Counted from the stretch's first letter, positions 7,107-15,704 are shown. The stretch: DNA of 64,000 bases from DATKZH01 sp964475955 (GCA_964475955.1 CAYYZY010000009.1:16670-80669); one strand, 5' to 3'. The notes: generated by a model from the letters alone, not told the origin. Translations and numbers: made by a program.

Positions 7107-8501
7107 ATGCCAGTGACCGCCCAAGCGATGGAAAAATGGCTGCGCTGCCTGCTGGGGGCCGATCCCGAGGCGCCGAGGCTCGCGATCGGCGAGTATCTGG
7201 AGGCGATCCCCCGGTTGGACTCGTTGGCCGACGTGCCTTCCGGCACGCCCGTGCTGGTCCGCGGCGACGTGGATGCCAAGCCGGGTCCGAGCGTGGGCGA
7301 CGGCGACGTCCGCCTGCGGTCGATGAAGGAGACCCTCGAATTCGGTCGCCAAAGGGGCTGGGTGCAGGTCATCTTCGGGCATATCGGCCGGAAGCCGGAG
7401 GGGTCGCTGGAGAAGGTCCGGGCGCGGCTGGGCGACATCCTGGGCTGCGACGTGGGGTTCGTGAAGGAGTGGCTCGATTCGCAGTCGAACACGATCCTCC
7501 CGGACGCCGCGGAGACGATCAAGTCGAGCGCCCCGGGCAGCCTGATCGTGTTGGAAAACACGCGGAAATACGACGCCGAACGGCTCCTCTGGAAGGCCAA
7601 GCCCGACGATATCCCCAAGCTGACCGAGCCGTTGGCCCACCTGGCCAACGAGTTTGCCGAGAAGGTGGCCAACGTGTACGTGCACGAGGCCTTCTCGGCG
7701 GGCAGCCTCGACAGCTCGAGCGTCGTGGTGCCGGCGGCCATGGATCGGGTTGCGCTGGGCAAGTACGCGGCCGGGGAGTTCACCGGCCCGCTGGCCACCT
7801 GTTTGGAGGCCCAGATGGTCGTGTTCAGCGGCCTGAAGATCGACAAGCTCGACGACCTGGAGGCGATGGTCGATCGCGGCAAGATCCGCTGGGTAATCAC
7901 GGCCGGGTCGCTGGCCATGGCCCTGCGCAAGGCGGCCGCCGAGGTCGACGGCCAGCAGTTCTCGATGGGCGTGGCCGAATCGCCCGATCACGCCGACAAG
8001 CCGTACTACATCCCGCGTGAGCGGGTCGCCCAGGCGAGGACGATGATCGTCGAAGGCCGCGCGCGGGGCATCCGCTTCGTGATGCCCGTCGACTTCGTCC
8101 TGGGCGACGGGCAGGTCTCGGAGACGATCGGCCCGGATCAGCAGCAGTTGGACGTGGGACCCGCCACCCGGAAGTATTACGAAGAGCAGGTCGGCGAGTT
8201 CCTGGCCGAACACAAGGACGACGCCGAGTCGACGGTCGTCTTCCACAACGGGGTGTTCGGGATGTTCGAGGAGCCGCAGTTCGCCGAAGGCACGAAGCAC
8301 TTCATGGGCCAGTTGAAGCGGATGACCGAGGCGGGCGTGAAGGTGTTCGTCGGCGGCGGCGAGGGCGGCAAGGCGTTGGAGGCGTACGGGCAGCCTGACT
8401 GGGTGGCCCACAACTTCACGGCCGGCGGCACGGTGCTCAACGCGTTGGGCAGCGAGCCGGTGCCGTACCTGGTCGCCCTTAAGATGGCCGCCAGCCGGTG
8501 A
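7107..8501 (+). CDS. Divergent phosphoglycerate kinase-like protein
   Basis: 464 residues, longer than the usual 390-417. The two-lobed PGK plan can be followed throughout: VLVRGDVD at 49-56 (normally VLVRVDFN), FGHIGRKPEG at 90-99 (normally SHLGRP), LIVLENTRKYDAE at 146-158, NVYVHEAFS at 189-197 (normally VNDAFG), SGLKIDKLDDL at 241-251, VVFHNGVFGMFEE at 377-389 (normally WNGPMGVFE), VGGGEGGKALEAYG at 415-428 and NFTAGGTVLNAL at 436-447. Many catalytic signatures are altered, so activity as the glycolytic enzyme (3-phosphoglycerate plus ATP) is uncertain, and a canonical pgk probably exists elsewhere. ATG at 7107 follows GGAGACTGACC. Stands alone, not beside gapA or tpiA. Confidence 0.82.
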   Translation: MPVTAQAMEKWLRCLLGADPEAPRLAIGEYLEAIPRLDSLADVPSGTPVLVRGDVDAKPGPSVGDGDVRLRSMKETLEFGRQRGWVQVIFGHIGRKPEGSLEKVRARLGDILGCDVGFVKEWLDSQSNTILPDAAETIKSSAPGSLIVLENTRKYDAERLLWKAKPDDIPKLTEPLAHLANEFAEKVANVYVHEAFSAGSLDSSSVVVPAAMDRVALGKYAAGEFTGPLATCLEAQMVVFSGLKIDKLDDLEAMVDRGKIRWVITAGSLAMALRKAAAEVDGQQFSMGVAESPDHADKPYYIPRERVAQARTMIVEGRARGIRFVMPVDFVLGDGQVSETIGPDQQQLDVGPATRKYYEEQVGEFLAEHKDDAESTVVFHNGVFGMFEEPQFAEGTKHFMGQLKRMTEAGVKVFVGGGEGGKALEAYGQPDWVAHNFTAGGTVLNALGSEPVPYLVALKMAASR

Positions 8502-8633
8502 GCTTCTGCAAGAGGGATGGGCCAACTGGGCCGCGGCAGGCGAGCGGCGGGGCTTCTGGGGCGGGCGAGGCCCGGGAATTGGCGGGGGAACCGGGAGCAT
8601 CGGGCGCATCGGGGCCCTGAAAGGCACTTCCGC

Positions 8634-8653
8634 CCTGAAAGAGACGTTTCAGG
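8634..8653. terminator. Candidate bidirectional terminator hairpin
   Basis: CCTGAAA-GAGACG-TTTCAGG forms a seven-base-pair stem overlapping the stop codon of the HPt gene and lying about 130 bases after the PGK-like stop. The genes are convergent. There is no strong T-run. Confidence 0.3.
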
Positions 8654-8984
8654 AAGCGGGGGCGACCCGCGCGCGATCGCAGAGGTCGGTCAGTTGCCCG
8701 ACCATCTGGCGCAGCTCGGGTTCCGGCCGGGAATCTCGAATCGCGTGTTCCACGCCGGCAGCCAGGTGGGTGATGGGTTCGAAGCCGTAGCTGCCGGCCG
8801 CGCCCTTGAGTTGGTGTGCGAGCCTTCGCAGGCCCTCCCAGTCGCCTACGTCCAACCGATCGACGAGGGCCGCCGTGCGCTCGGGCATCTCGTTGACGAA
8901 CATCTCGACGATGTCGCGCAGGTCCGGATCTTCCCCCAAGGTGGAGTAGAGCGGTTCGCTTGAGATCGCCGTGGGGGACTGCAT
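8649..8984 (-). CDS. Stand-alone histidine phosphotransfer (HPt) protein
   Basis: 111 residues forming a single four-helix HPt domain. HPt proteins relay phosphate between response-regulator receiver domains in the cytoplasm. The phosphorylated histidine is H57 in LRRLAHQLKGAAGSYGF, the canonical HPt motif with the following K and small residues. ATG at 8984 follows AAGGAGGCAAGC. No kinase or response regulator is adjacent, so the partner is elsewhere; the hybrid kinase at 60286-62514 carries its own HPt. Convergent with the PGK-like gene; the upstream 500 bases are shared with the cysteine-rich gene. Confidence 0.88.
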   Translation of the reverse strand: MQSPTAISSEPLYSTLGEDPDLRDIVEMFVNEMPERTAALVDRLDVGDWEGLRRLAHQLKGAAGSYGFEPITHLAAGVEHAIRDSRPEPELRQMVGQLTDLCDRARVAPAS

Positions 8985-9491
8985 GCTTGCCTCCTTCGGG
9001 GCGTGAAGCGCTGCGGGCGTCGTGCGTTGGGATCGATGCGTGCCGATTTCTGTCTCTCTAAGACAACGATAGTTCGGCCGCGAGATCGAAGGGCGACGGC
9101 GGTGGAAGGTTTGCCATGAGATACCCCGTGGCAGCTTTTGTTTGTGACGGTGCCGTCAGTCGCACGTCGCCGCTGGCGTCGGCCCGACAGGCGCGGTTTC
9201 GTGGCGGTGGGCGAGGTGGCCCGACCCGTGCCGGCGAGCGATGCGGAGCGCGACGGTCGATTGGGCTGGTTTTCGGGGGCGGGCGACGCAACCCCTGCAA
9301 CCGTCAAAGCCGGAAGAGGCGGAATTCCAATCTGCGAGTTGTGGACAAACTGGGATGTTTGGCGAGAAATCGCGCAGGGGCCCGTCGATACATGTTCCTA
9401 GATTGGTGGCAGAGTTCGCACTCGCCGCCGTTTGTGTCGCTAGCAAACTAGGCTTCTGTTTCCCAGTTTCCCCTTTAGGAGAGCGTCTCCC
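8985..9491. other. Divergent intergenic region, no gene recognised
   Basis: About 500 bases separating the start codons of the HPt gene (minus) and the cysteine-rich gene (plus). It must hold both promoters, but I could not pick a convincing -35/-10 pair. Positions 9451-9462 contain CTAGCAAACTAG, a short interrupted palindrome just upstream of the cysteine-rich gene. Confidence 0.45.
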
Positions 9492-10022
9492 ATGAACCGT
9501 CGTATCCTTCTCCCGGTGTTCGTGGCGGCGGCTGTCGTGGCCATGGCTGCTTCGGGCGCCCAGGCTGGCTTGTTCGGCAACCCCGGGTGCTGCGAGCCCG
9601 CCTGTTGCGAACCCGCCTGCTGTGAGCCCGTTTGCGCGCCCGCCTGTGGTCCGTGCGGTGGCCTGTTCCAGCGGTTGCGTGCACGTCTGGCTTGCTGCGC
9701 GCCTGCCGTTTGCGAGCCCGCCTGCTGCGAGCCGGCCGTTTGTGAGCCCGCCTGCTGCGAGCCGGCCGTTTGTGAGCCCGCCTGCTGCGAACCCGTTTGC
9801 GCGCCCGCCTGTGGTCCGTGCGGTGGTCTGTTCCAGCGGCTGCGTGCACGTCTGGCTTGCTGCGCCCCCGCGTGCTGCGAGCCCGCTTGCGGCCCGGTCT
9901 GCAACCCCTGCGGCGGCCTGTTCGCGCGGCTGCGTGCGTGCATGAGCTGCTGCGCCCCGGCCACCTGCTGCGCGCCGGCGTGCTGCGAGCCTGCCTGCTG
10001 CGAGCCCGCTTGCGCGAAGTGA
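9492..10022 (+). CDS. Secreted cysteine-rich repeat protein
   Basis: 176 residues. A clear Sec signal peptide (LLPVFVAAAVVAMAASGAQA, cleavage near residue 25) is followed by a mature part made of CCEPA and VCEPA units. Three longer modules contain GPCGGLFQRLRARLACCAP or variants (CNPCGGLFARLRACMSCCAP). By my count there are 40 cysteines. Composition is almost only C, E, P, A, V, G with short basic stretches (RLRARL). Exported proteins with this much cysteine should be disulfide cross-linked; planctomycete cell walls are known to contain cysteine-rich protein, so a structural envelope role is a reasonable inference. The repeats are also near identical in DNA, so unit number may vary. ATG follows TAGGAGAGCGTCTCCC. 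Monocistronic, with a strong terminator behind it. Confidence 0.82.
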   Translation: MNRRILLPVFVAAAVVAMAASGAQAGLFGNPGCCEPACCEPACCEPVCAPACGPCGGLFQRLRARLACCAPAVCEPACCEPAVCEPACCEPAVCEPACCEPVCAPACGPCGGLFQRLRARLACCAPACCEPACGPVCNPCGGLFARLRACMSCCAPATCCAPACCEPACCEPACAK

Positions 10023-10106
10023 GCCTGGCGGTTTGCGTTGCCGGACGGGGTTCTGCGGTCTGACCGCCGCATGAAGCACGTCGAGCCAATTCGTTCGTCG
10101 AACGTC

Positions 10107-10140
10107 AAACGGCCCTCCTGCCCCGGCAGGCGGGCCGTTT
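10107..10140. terminator. Strong terminator hairpin
   Basis: AAACGGCCC and GGGCCGTTT form the outer stem and CCTG/CAGG the inner stem. T-rich sequence follows on the plus strand and A-rich sequence on the other side, so it can serve both convergent genes (the cysteine-rich gene and cysK). Confidence 0.75.
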
Positions 10141-10228
10141 GTGTGTTTCTTGGCTTGTGGGATTCGCAACGGGCGGAACGCGGCCGTCGAAGTTCACGCG
10201 CGTAGGGCTCCCGCCACGCGGCGGCCGG

Positions 10229-11188
10229 CTACTCCGGGAAGAGCTTCGTCGACAAGTAGCGCTCCCCGAGGTCGGGCAGGACGGTGACGATCAGCTTGTC
10301 GCGGGACTCCTCCCGCCGGGCGACCTGAAGCGCCGCCCAGGCAGCCGCCCCGCAACTGATTCCGCACATGAATCCTTCGAGGCCGGCCAGTCGCCGGGTG
10401 GTCTCCATGGCGTGTTCGTCCTGCACGGTGACGACTTCGTCGATCACGTCGACGTTGAGCACGCCGGGGATGAAACCCGCTCCGATCCCCTGGATCGTGT
10501 GCTTGCCCGGCTTGAGATCCTCACCGGCCAATCGCTGACTGATCACCGGGCTGGCCGCGGGCTCCACGGCCACCACCTTGACCTCTGGCTTGCGGGACTT
10601 GAGCACTTCGCCCACGCCCGTGATCGTACCGCCGGTCCCCACGCCGGCGACGAAGACGTCGACGGCCCCCTCGGTATCGCGCCAGATTTCTTCGGCGGTC
10701 GTCGTCCGGTGGATTTCGGGATTCGCCGGGTTGTTGAATTGCTGCGGCATGTAGTAGGTCGGGTTCTCGGCCACCAGCTCCTCGGCCCTACGCACGGCCC
10801 CGGGCATGCCCTCGGCCGCCGGCGTGAGGACGATCTCCGCGCCGAAGGCCTTGAGCAACCGCCGCCGTTCGAGGCTCATGCTTTCGGGCATGGTGACCAT
10901 CAGGCGGTAGCCGCGGGAAGCGCACACGTACGCCAGGCCGATGCCCGTGTTGCCGCTGGTCGGCTCGATGATCACCGTGTCGGGCTTGATCAGCCCGTCG
11001 CGCTCGGCCGCGTCGATCATCGACCTGCCGATACGATCTTTCACGCTCCAGAGCGGATTGAAATTCTCCAGTTTTCCCAGCACGGTGCCCAGGCAGCCTT
11101 GGGCGATCCGCCGGAGCCGGACCAGCGGCGTGTTGCCGATGCACTGGGTGATGTCGTCGAAACGCCTGCTCGAGGAACCCGTAGCCAT
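10229..11188 (-). CDS. cysK: Cysteine synthase (O-acetylserine sulfhydrylase A)
   Basis: 319 residues, normal for CysK. The enzyme makes cysteine from O-acetylserine and sulfide with pyridoxal phosphate. The PLP lysine is K50 in NPLWSVKDRIG (usually NP..SVKDR). The substrate loop PTSGNTGIGLA and the phosphate-binding GTGGTITG are intact, as is the C-terminal GISCGAAAWAAL. ATG at 11188 follows GAAAGGATCGTG; a longer frame to 11302 runs back into a palindromic repeat and is not coding. Single gene, no cysE next to it. A cystathionine beta-synthase-like role cannot be excluded, but length and motifs favour CysK. Confidence 0.95.
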   Translation of the reverse strand: MATGSSSRRFDDITQCIGNTPLVRLRRIAQGCLGTVLGKLENFNPLWSVKDRIGRSMIDAAERDGLIKPDTVIIEPTSGNTGIGLAYVCASRGYRLMVTMPESMSLERRRLLKAFGAEIVLTPAAEGMPGAVRRAEELVAENPTYYMPQQFNNPANPEIHRTTTAEEIWRDTEGAVDVFVAGVGTGGTITGVGEVLKSRKPEVKVVAVEPAASPVISQRLAGEDLKPGKHTIQGIGAGFIPGVLNVDVIDEVVTVQDEHAMETTRRLAGLEGFMCGISCGAAAWAALQVARREESRDKLIVTVLPDLGERYLSTKLFPE

Positions 11189-11243
11189 CACGATCCTTTC
11201 GTCCAGAGACCGCTCTTTTCTTCCCAGGCTTTGTCGGAGAACC

Positions 11244-11311
11244 GGAGGGTGCGTGCTTGCACGCACGCGCCGGAAGCGAGGTCTCCGCGTGGGTGCAAGC
11301 ACCCACCCTCC
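11244..11311. repeat. Inverted repeat with GTGCAAGCACCCACCCTCC arm
   Basis: The left arm 11244-11266 and right arm 11289-11311 are near-perfect complements around a 22-base loop. Immediately upstream of the cysK ribosome binding site, so it would lie in the cysK leader or promoter. Confidence 0.65.
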
Positions 11312-11368
11312 AGAGCGCGCCGCCCCGGCCGTCTTCCCACGGTAACAGTTCAGCCAAATGAAGTGCCC

Positions 11369-11504
11369 AAAGGTGTAACAAGGAAAAAGGGAAAAGGGGG
11401 GAAGATGGGAATGGAAATACTGATGTTGTTATGGGGCCATATTCCCTCACAGTCATCCGCTTCCCTTTTCTCCTCTTTTCCATTTTTCCTCTTCTTACAC
11501 CTTC
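11369..11504. repeat. Purine/pyrimidine-asymmetric inverted repeat
   Basis: The left arm starts AAAGGTGTAACAAGGAAAAA and is nearly all purine. The right arm ends TTCCTCTTCTTACACCTTC and is nearly all pyrimidine, complementary with mismatches. Loop of about 45 bases. Base composition differs sharply from the surrounding high-GC DNA. Confidence 0.5.
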
Positions 11505-11733
11505 TTCAGATGGCTAAACAGATACTTCCCACGAAGCCCAGCCTAGAACGCTGCAAATACTTCCCCCCCGGCAGCAACTATTTGGGGGCGCACGAGCCCC
11601 CGAAGGCGGGGAATTCTAAGCGTGTTTCCAAGCTTGGTCAACTCGGCGAGCGGCGGTCCGCCGCGGCGCGCAACGGCCGGGGGCCCCACGAAGCAGAGGG
11701 GGACACCTGCGAAAACGAGGCCGAGGCGTCGGG

Positions 11734-14700
11734 CTACTTCTTCTCTTCCGCTTCCAAGACCGCCTTGGCATGCCGGGCCAGGTGCCCGCGAAGGTCTCGC
11801 GTGTACTGCGTCAGGATTTGCCTGCCTACGCCGCCGTAGTCGCCGCAGCGATAGAGCGCCCTGGCCAGCAGCAGCTCGCGGAGGGAGTCGCGCCGGGTCT
11901 TGACGCCGGTGGTGCTCTGCTCCTCCTGATCGCGGCGGCGGGCCTCTTCGACCGTCTCGTGCACGTAGCCGGTCATGCCCGACTGGGTGAGCAACTCGGC
12001 CAGGGGGGGCGCGGCCGACTTGTCGCCGATCAGCTCCAGCGCCAACCCGACCGCCCGATGATGGGAGAAGTCGTCTTCGGCGGTGAGCCGTTTGGCCTTC
12101 TCGACGACCACGGGGACCGCCCTCGGATCGCGCGTCCTCCCCAGGGCGACGACGAGCCGATCGAGCCGACTCAGCGCCGTGCCGAATTGGCCCATGCCGC
12201 GGTAGTTCCATCCTTCGTCCCAGTCGTCGGCACGCTCGACCTCGGCGGCAAGCGTCGGCAGTCCGGTGGCGTCGTCCAGCACGGCCAGGTAGTGGGCGTA
12301 GGTGAGCTTGTCGTCGGGGGCATCGGCTTCGTGGTAGGCCTCGCGCAAAAGGGGCAGCGCCTGCTCCGGGTGGGCAAGCAGGGCCGCGGCCGCCTGGGCC
12401 CGCTTCCGGATCTCCTCTTCCGACGCTTCCGGGTCGCGATTCTTGACGATCGCCACGGCGGCCGCCAGGCGCTCGGGCGCAAGCGGCAGGGAATCCTCAT
12501 CGGTCAGCACGCTTTCGGGAAGATTGCCGATCTCGACCAGGTGCTTTTGCAGCGCACGCATATCGATTTCCCGCAGGGGGACGTCGGCCTTGGCCGCCAT
12601 GGCGGCCGCCACGCCCGCCGCGTAGCCCTGGTTCTGGATGTCGGGCTGCATGCGGGTCATGGGTACGGCGTCGCGATGGGCGCTCATGCCCAGACCGCCC
12701 ACGAGGATGCCCTCCAGCCCCTTGGGCAGCAGGCAGCGGTAGGGCACGTGGATCCGAAATCCCCGATGGCCCGGGTGTTCGAGCTCGAGATACGGATCGA
12801 TCGTGTACCCGTGCGAATCGAAATTGCTGTAGGCCACCTCGATCGTATCGGGGTAGGTGCGTTCGAGGACCTGGTCGAGCAGCGTGATCGTGTACTCGCC
12901 CACGATGCGCCGGCGCTCGCGGGTGTCGATCAGTTTTCCCTGATCGAAGGCGTCTTTGTACTTGTCCTTGGCGTATACGAACACGTGCCACATGTCGACC
13001 ATGTCGGTTTCGTCGACGATGGTGAAGTCGGTGTTCGTGTAGGTGGTTCCCAGCTTGCGGCCCGGGAGCCCGGTGCCCTGCATGCCGAACTCCGTTTCGT
13101 CGGTGTACTGGGTGTCGGCCCCGGCGGCCACGGCGACGTCGGAGTTGCCGGTGGTGTCGATCACCGCGTCGGCCAGCACGACGCCGCGGCCCTGGGGGGT
13201 GACGACGACCGCGCCCCTGACCCGGCCGTCTTCGACGAACGCCCCGCAGCCGAGCGTGCCGAACCAGGCGTCGCCCCCGGCCTTCCGCAGTTCGCTTCGC
13301 CACCACTGCTTGCGCTGCTCGATGACCCAGGAGGCGCTGGCCTCTTCCACGGTGGCGGTGAAGCCGGTCCGGTTGCCCCAGTAATACTTGGAGATGGCCC
13401 CGATCGTGCCGACGCCCCCGAGGCCGTGCAGGTATTCGACCACCAGCGTCTTGGCACCGCGCCGGGCCGCGCCGATGCCCGCCGGAGCGCCGCCGGTGCC
13501 GCCGCCGACCACGACGACGTCGTACCGGCCGAAGACGGGCAGCGACCGGGCCTCCTGCGGCACGGTGGCCAGCTCCTGAATCGGGCGCACGCCGACGAGC
13601 AACTCGCCCACGTCGCCCTCGGCCGCGGGCTCCGCCGCGGGCTTGCCCGGCAGCTTCAGATCGGCCAGCGCGGGCCGCTTCGCCGCCTCGGCGGCCGCCG
13701 CGTGGCCGACGCGCGCGCCGAGATCCATCAAGGCCAAGGGGCGCAGGAGCTTTTCCGCCTGCGCGCGGGAAACGTCGGCGCAGCCGCCGAGCACGTAGAG
13801 ACCTGCGACGTCCGCCGGACGAAGCGCCCCCAGCGGCACGTGCCCGGGCCCCTGCCACGGCCCGTCGGCCATCGCCTGGCCGTGCATCGGGTCGGGGGGA
13901 ACCTGGAGCAGCACGTTGGAGGTGAACTGCTGCTCCGGGTGGTAAGTCATGTCGCGCGCCTTTTGCTCGGCTGCGGCCCAGGAGGCGGGCGTGTCGCCTT
14001 CCATCGGGAGCTCGAGGGTGTACTCGATCACCTGGAACCGGCCGCTGGAGGTCTCGGCCGGATTGGGGAAGGGGCCGCGGAACGGCGGATCGATGACTCG
14101 CGCCGTCATGTTCTCGCCCGTGCGGACCTCGCCGCCGATCACGACCCGCTTGAACGCGTGCGTGCCCGCCGGGAACGGCGCGAACTCCGCGCCGGCCAGT
14201 CGGGCGACGGTGGCACGAGCGGTCGCGTCGATGATCGTTTTGGCCACGACGGCCTGGCGGCCCGCACGGTTGGCCATCACGATGCCGCTCGGGTTGCCCT
14301 GGGCGTCGCGCAGCACGTCGGTCACGTAGCAGCTATAGAGGAACGAGACGTCCGCATTGAGCAGCACGTTGTCGAGCGTTCGCTTGACGTGCATCGGGCG
14401 GGGCATGGGTCGCTTGGGCTCGGCGGCCGGCCTGTCCGGCGCCGGAGCGACGATCTCGATCTCGCCCAAGAGGATGCGGTCCACGTCGTCGGCCTTCTTG
14501 AAGTCGAGCTTGACGTAGCGGGTCTTCGCATCGACCGCGGCGGAAAGGTAAGTCGGGTCCTCGGTCGACTCGTTCTCGATCGTGGCGACCTTCTTCCACG
14601 TCTCCTTGTCGTCGCTGGTGAAGAGGGTCACCTCGCGGACCTCGAAGTTCTGCGCCCGCTCGGCCGACGAGCCGCGGAAGAAGACCATCGCGCGGACCTC

Positions 14701-15228
14701 ATCGACGTGCTTCAATTCCTGCAAGTCGGCGACGATCGTCGCGTCGCCGTCGTACTGCACGCTGTGGCTCGACGCGCTGGTCCACTCGCCGTCGGTCAGC
14801 TTGCGGGGCGGATCCGAGTCCTTGTGGATCGCCGCGCTGGGCACGTCGGCCTCGTACGTGAAATCCAAACGGTTCGGATCGGGGCCGTAGTGCGACCGGG
14901 CTTCGTCGGTGAACACCCGCTTGGCAAGTGGGCTGGCCGGCTCTTCGCCCTCCTCGAGCCAGAGCCGCAAGGTGGCGGTCATGTCGTCCCCCAGGTAGGG
15001 ATGGGGCGCGGCCAGGAACACGTCGGCCCCCGCTTCGGCCGCGGAAAGCGCCGCGGAGACCGCGCCCGTGCCGCCGCCGACGACGACCACGTCGACCTCG
15101 TAGGCCACCGGAATATCTCGTGCCGATTCGTTCACCCGGGGCACGTCGGCCGCGGCCGTCGACGCAATCGCACAAGCCCACAATATCGGCGAGAGGGACA
15201 GCAGGGCGCTTCTGGTAGATGGTCTCAT
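11734..15228 (-). CDS. Exported double FAD-dependent oxidoreductase
   Basis: 1164 residues. A signal peptide (residues 8-27) is followed by two FAD_oxidored-type units in tandem. The first has VDVVVVGGGTGAVSAAL (about 45-62), and the dinucleotide fold is interrupted by a discoidin-like insertion (about 150-265, with DGDATIVADL and TRYVKLDF). The second starts at YDVVVVGGGTGGAPAGI (about 565-582) and continues with LHGLGGVGTIGAISKYYWGN. The last 250 residues are helical with repeat character (HEAT-like). Homologues in planctomycetes are labelled xanthan-lyase or FAD-dependent oxidoreductases; substrates are unknown, probably carbohydrate. ATG at 15228 follows GGGAGACTCAAGCG. Its promoter region runs into the assembly gap. 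Confidence 0.88.
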   Translation of the reverse strand: MRPSTRSALLSLSPILWACAIASTAAADVPRVNESARDIPVAYEVDVVVVGGGTGAVSAALSAAEAGADVFLAAPHPYLGDDMTATLRLWLEEGEEPASPLAKRVFTDEARSHYGPDPNRLDFTYEADVPSAAIHKDSDPPRKLTDGEWTSASSHSVQYDGDATIVADLQELKHVDEVRAMVFFRGSSAERAQNFEVREVTLFTSDDKETWKKVATIENESTEDPTYLSAAVDAKTRYVKLDFKKADDVDRILLGEIEIVAPAPDRPAAEPKRPMPRPMHVKRTLDNVLLNADVSFLYSCYVTDVLRDAQGNPSGIVMANRAGRQAVVAKTIIDATARATVARLAGAEFAPFPAGTHAFKRVVIGGEVRTGENMTARVIDPPFRGPFPNPAETSSGRFQVIEYTLELPMEGDTPASWAAAEQKARDMTYHPEQQFTSNVLLQVPPDPMHGQAMADGPWQGPGHVPLGALRPADVAGLYVLGGCADVSRAQAEKLLRPLALMDLGARVGHAAAAEAAKRPALADLKLPGKPAAEPAAEGDVGELLVGVRPIQELATVPQEARSLPVFGRYDVVVVGGGTGGAPAGIGAARRGAKTLVVEYLHGLGGVGTIGAISKYYWGNRTGFTATVEEASASWVIEQRKQWWRSELRKAGGDAWFGTLGCGAFVEDGRVRGAVVVTPQGRGVVLADAVIDTTGNSDVAVAAGADTQYTDETEFGMQGTGLPGRKLGTTYTNTDFTIVDETDMVDMWHVFVYAKDKYKDAFDQGKLIDTRERRRIVGEYTITLLDQVLERTYPDTIEVAYSNFDSHGYTIDPYLELEHPGHRGFRIHVPYRCLLPKGLEGILVGGLGMSAHRDAVPMTRMQPDIQNQGYAAGVAAAMAAKADVPLREIDMRALQKHLVEIGNLPESVLTDEDSLPLAPERLAAAVAIVKNRDPEASEEEIRKRAQAAAALLAHPEQALPLLREAYHEADAPDDKLTYAHYLAVLDDATGLPTLAAEVERADDWDEGWNYRGMGQFGTALSRLDRLVVALGRTRDPRAVPVVVEKAKRLTAEDDFSHHRAVGLALELIGDKSAAPPLAELLTQSGMTGYVHETVEEARRRDQEEQSTTGVKTRRDSLRELLLARALYRCGDYGGVGRQILTQYTRDLRGHLARHAKAVLEAEEKK

Positions 15229-15704
15229 CGCTTGAGTCTCCCAGGGTGTGTCTGCGAGGGGGCAGGCGTTCGGACGCCGCGTTCGGCTCGCCGAGCGGCC
15301 ATTCCGCGTGCGCCCATTATAACGTCCCGGACGATGGTCTCCAGGCAGGAAACCGNNNNNNNNNNNNNNNNNNNNNNNNNNNNNNNNNNNNNNNNNNNNN
15401 NNNNNNNNNNNNNNNNNNNNNNNNNNNNNNNNNNNNNNNNNNNNNNNNNNNNNNNATTCCGCGTGCGCCCATTATAACGTCCCGGACGATGGTCTCCAGG
15501 CAGGAAACCGCCTGATGGACCGTGGGAGAAACCGCGGGAGGCTTGCGGAGAGGGCTCAGTCCTTGGTGCCGAGTGTGAGGAGCTGCGCACCAAGGCAATG
15601 GAGGTCCTAGGAGGAATTGCGGAGCCCGGTGTCGATCTCCGAAGCACGCGTCGTTATCTCACGGCTCCTCCGTCCAGTTCTGGGGATTTCGCTCGGAGGG
15701 AGCG
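15229..15704. other. Intergenic containing the assembly gap, no gene
   Basis: Holds the 100-base run of N and its flanking duplicated 55 bases. Outside these there is only about 270 bases of unique sequence, without a recognised gene or terminator. Confidence 0.6.
15301..15510. other. Assembly gap (100 Ns) between duplicated contig ends
   Basis: Bases 15356-15455 are N. The 55 bases before it (15301-15355) are identical to the 55 bases after it (15456-15510), each starting ATTCCGCGTGCGCCCATTAT. An exact 55-base overlap at two contig ends is what a de Bruijn assembler with k of 55 leaves unmerged. The true sequence probably has one copy and no gap, making the scaffold 155 bases too long here. 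Confidence 0.85.

Larger units (their letters stand above)
11189..11733. other. Intergenic with two inverted repeats, no gene
   Basis: About 545 bases between cysK and the FAD oxidoreductase gene. It contains the GTGCAAGCAC hairpin (11244-11311) and a long A/G versus C/T inverted repeat (11369-11504). Nothing else was recognised. Confidence 0.55.

Noticed and set aside
6671..7930. Minus-strand frame of about 420 codons overlapping the PGK-like gene
   Set aside because: Most of it is antisense to the PGK-like gene, which has clear family motifs.
9590..10015. Regularly repeated DNA resembling a CRISPR or satellite array
   Set aside because: The repeats are in frame and encode CCEPA-type modules behind a signal peptide; units are not separated by unique spacers.
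11770..15477. Very long open frame (over 1200 codons) on the plus strand
   Set aside because: It is the antisense of the double FAD oxidoreductase and even reads through the N run. Such mirror frames are expected in high-GC DNA, and the translation has no recognisable family or ribosome binding site.
15301..15510. Direct repeats flanking the gap as target-site duplications of a mobile element
   Set aside because: Fifty-five identical bases abutting exactly 100 Ns is better explained by unmerged contig overlap than by a transposon.
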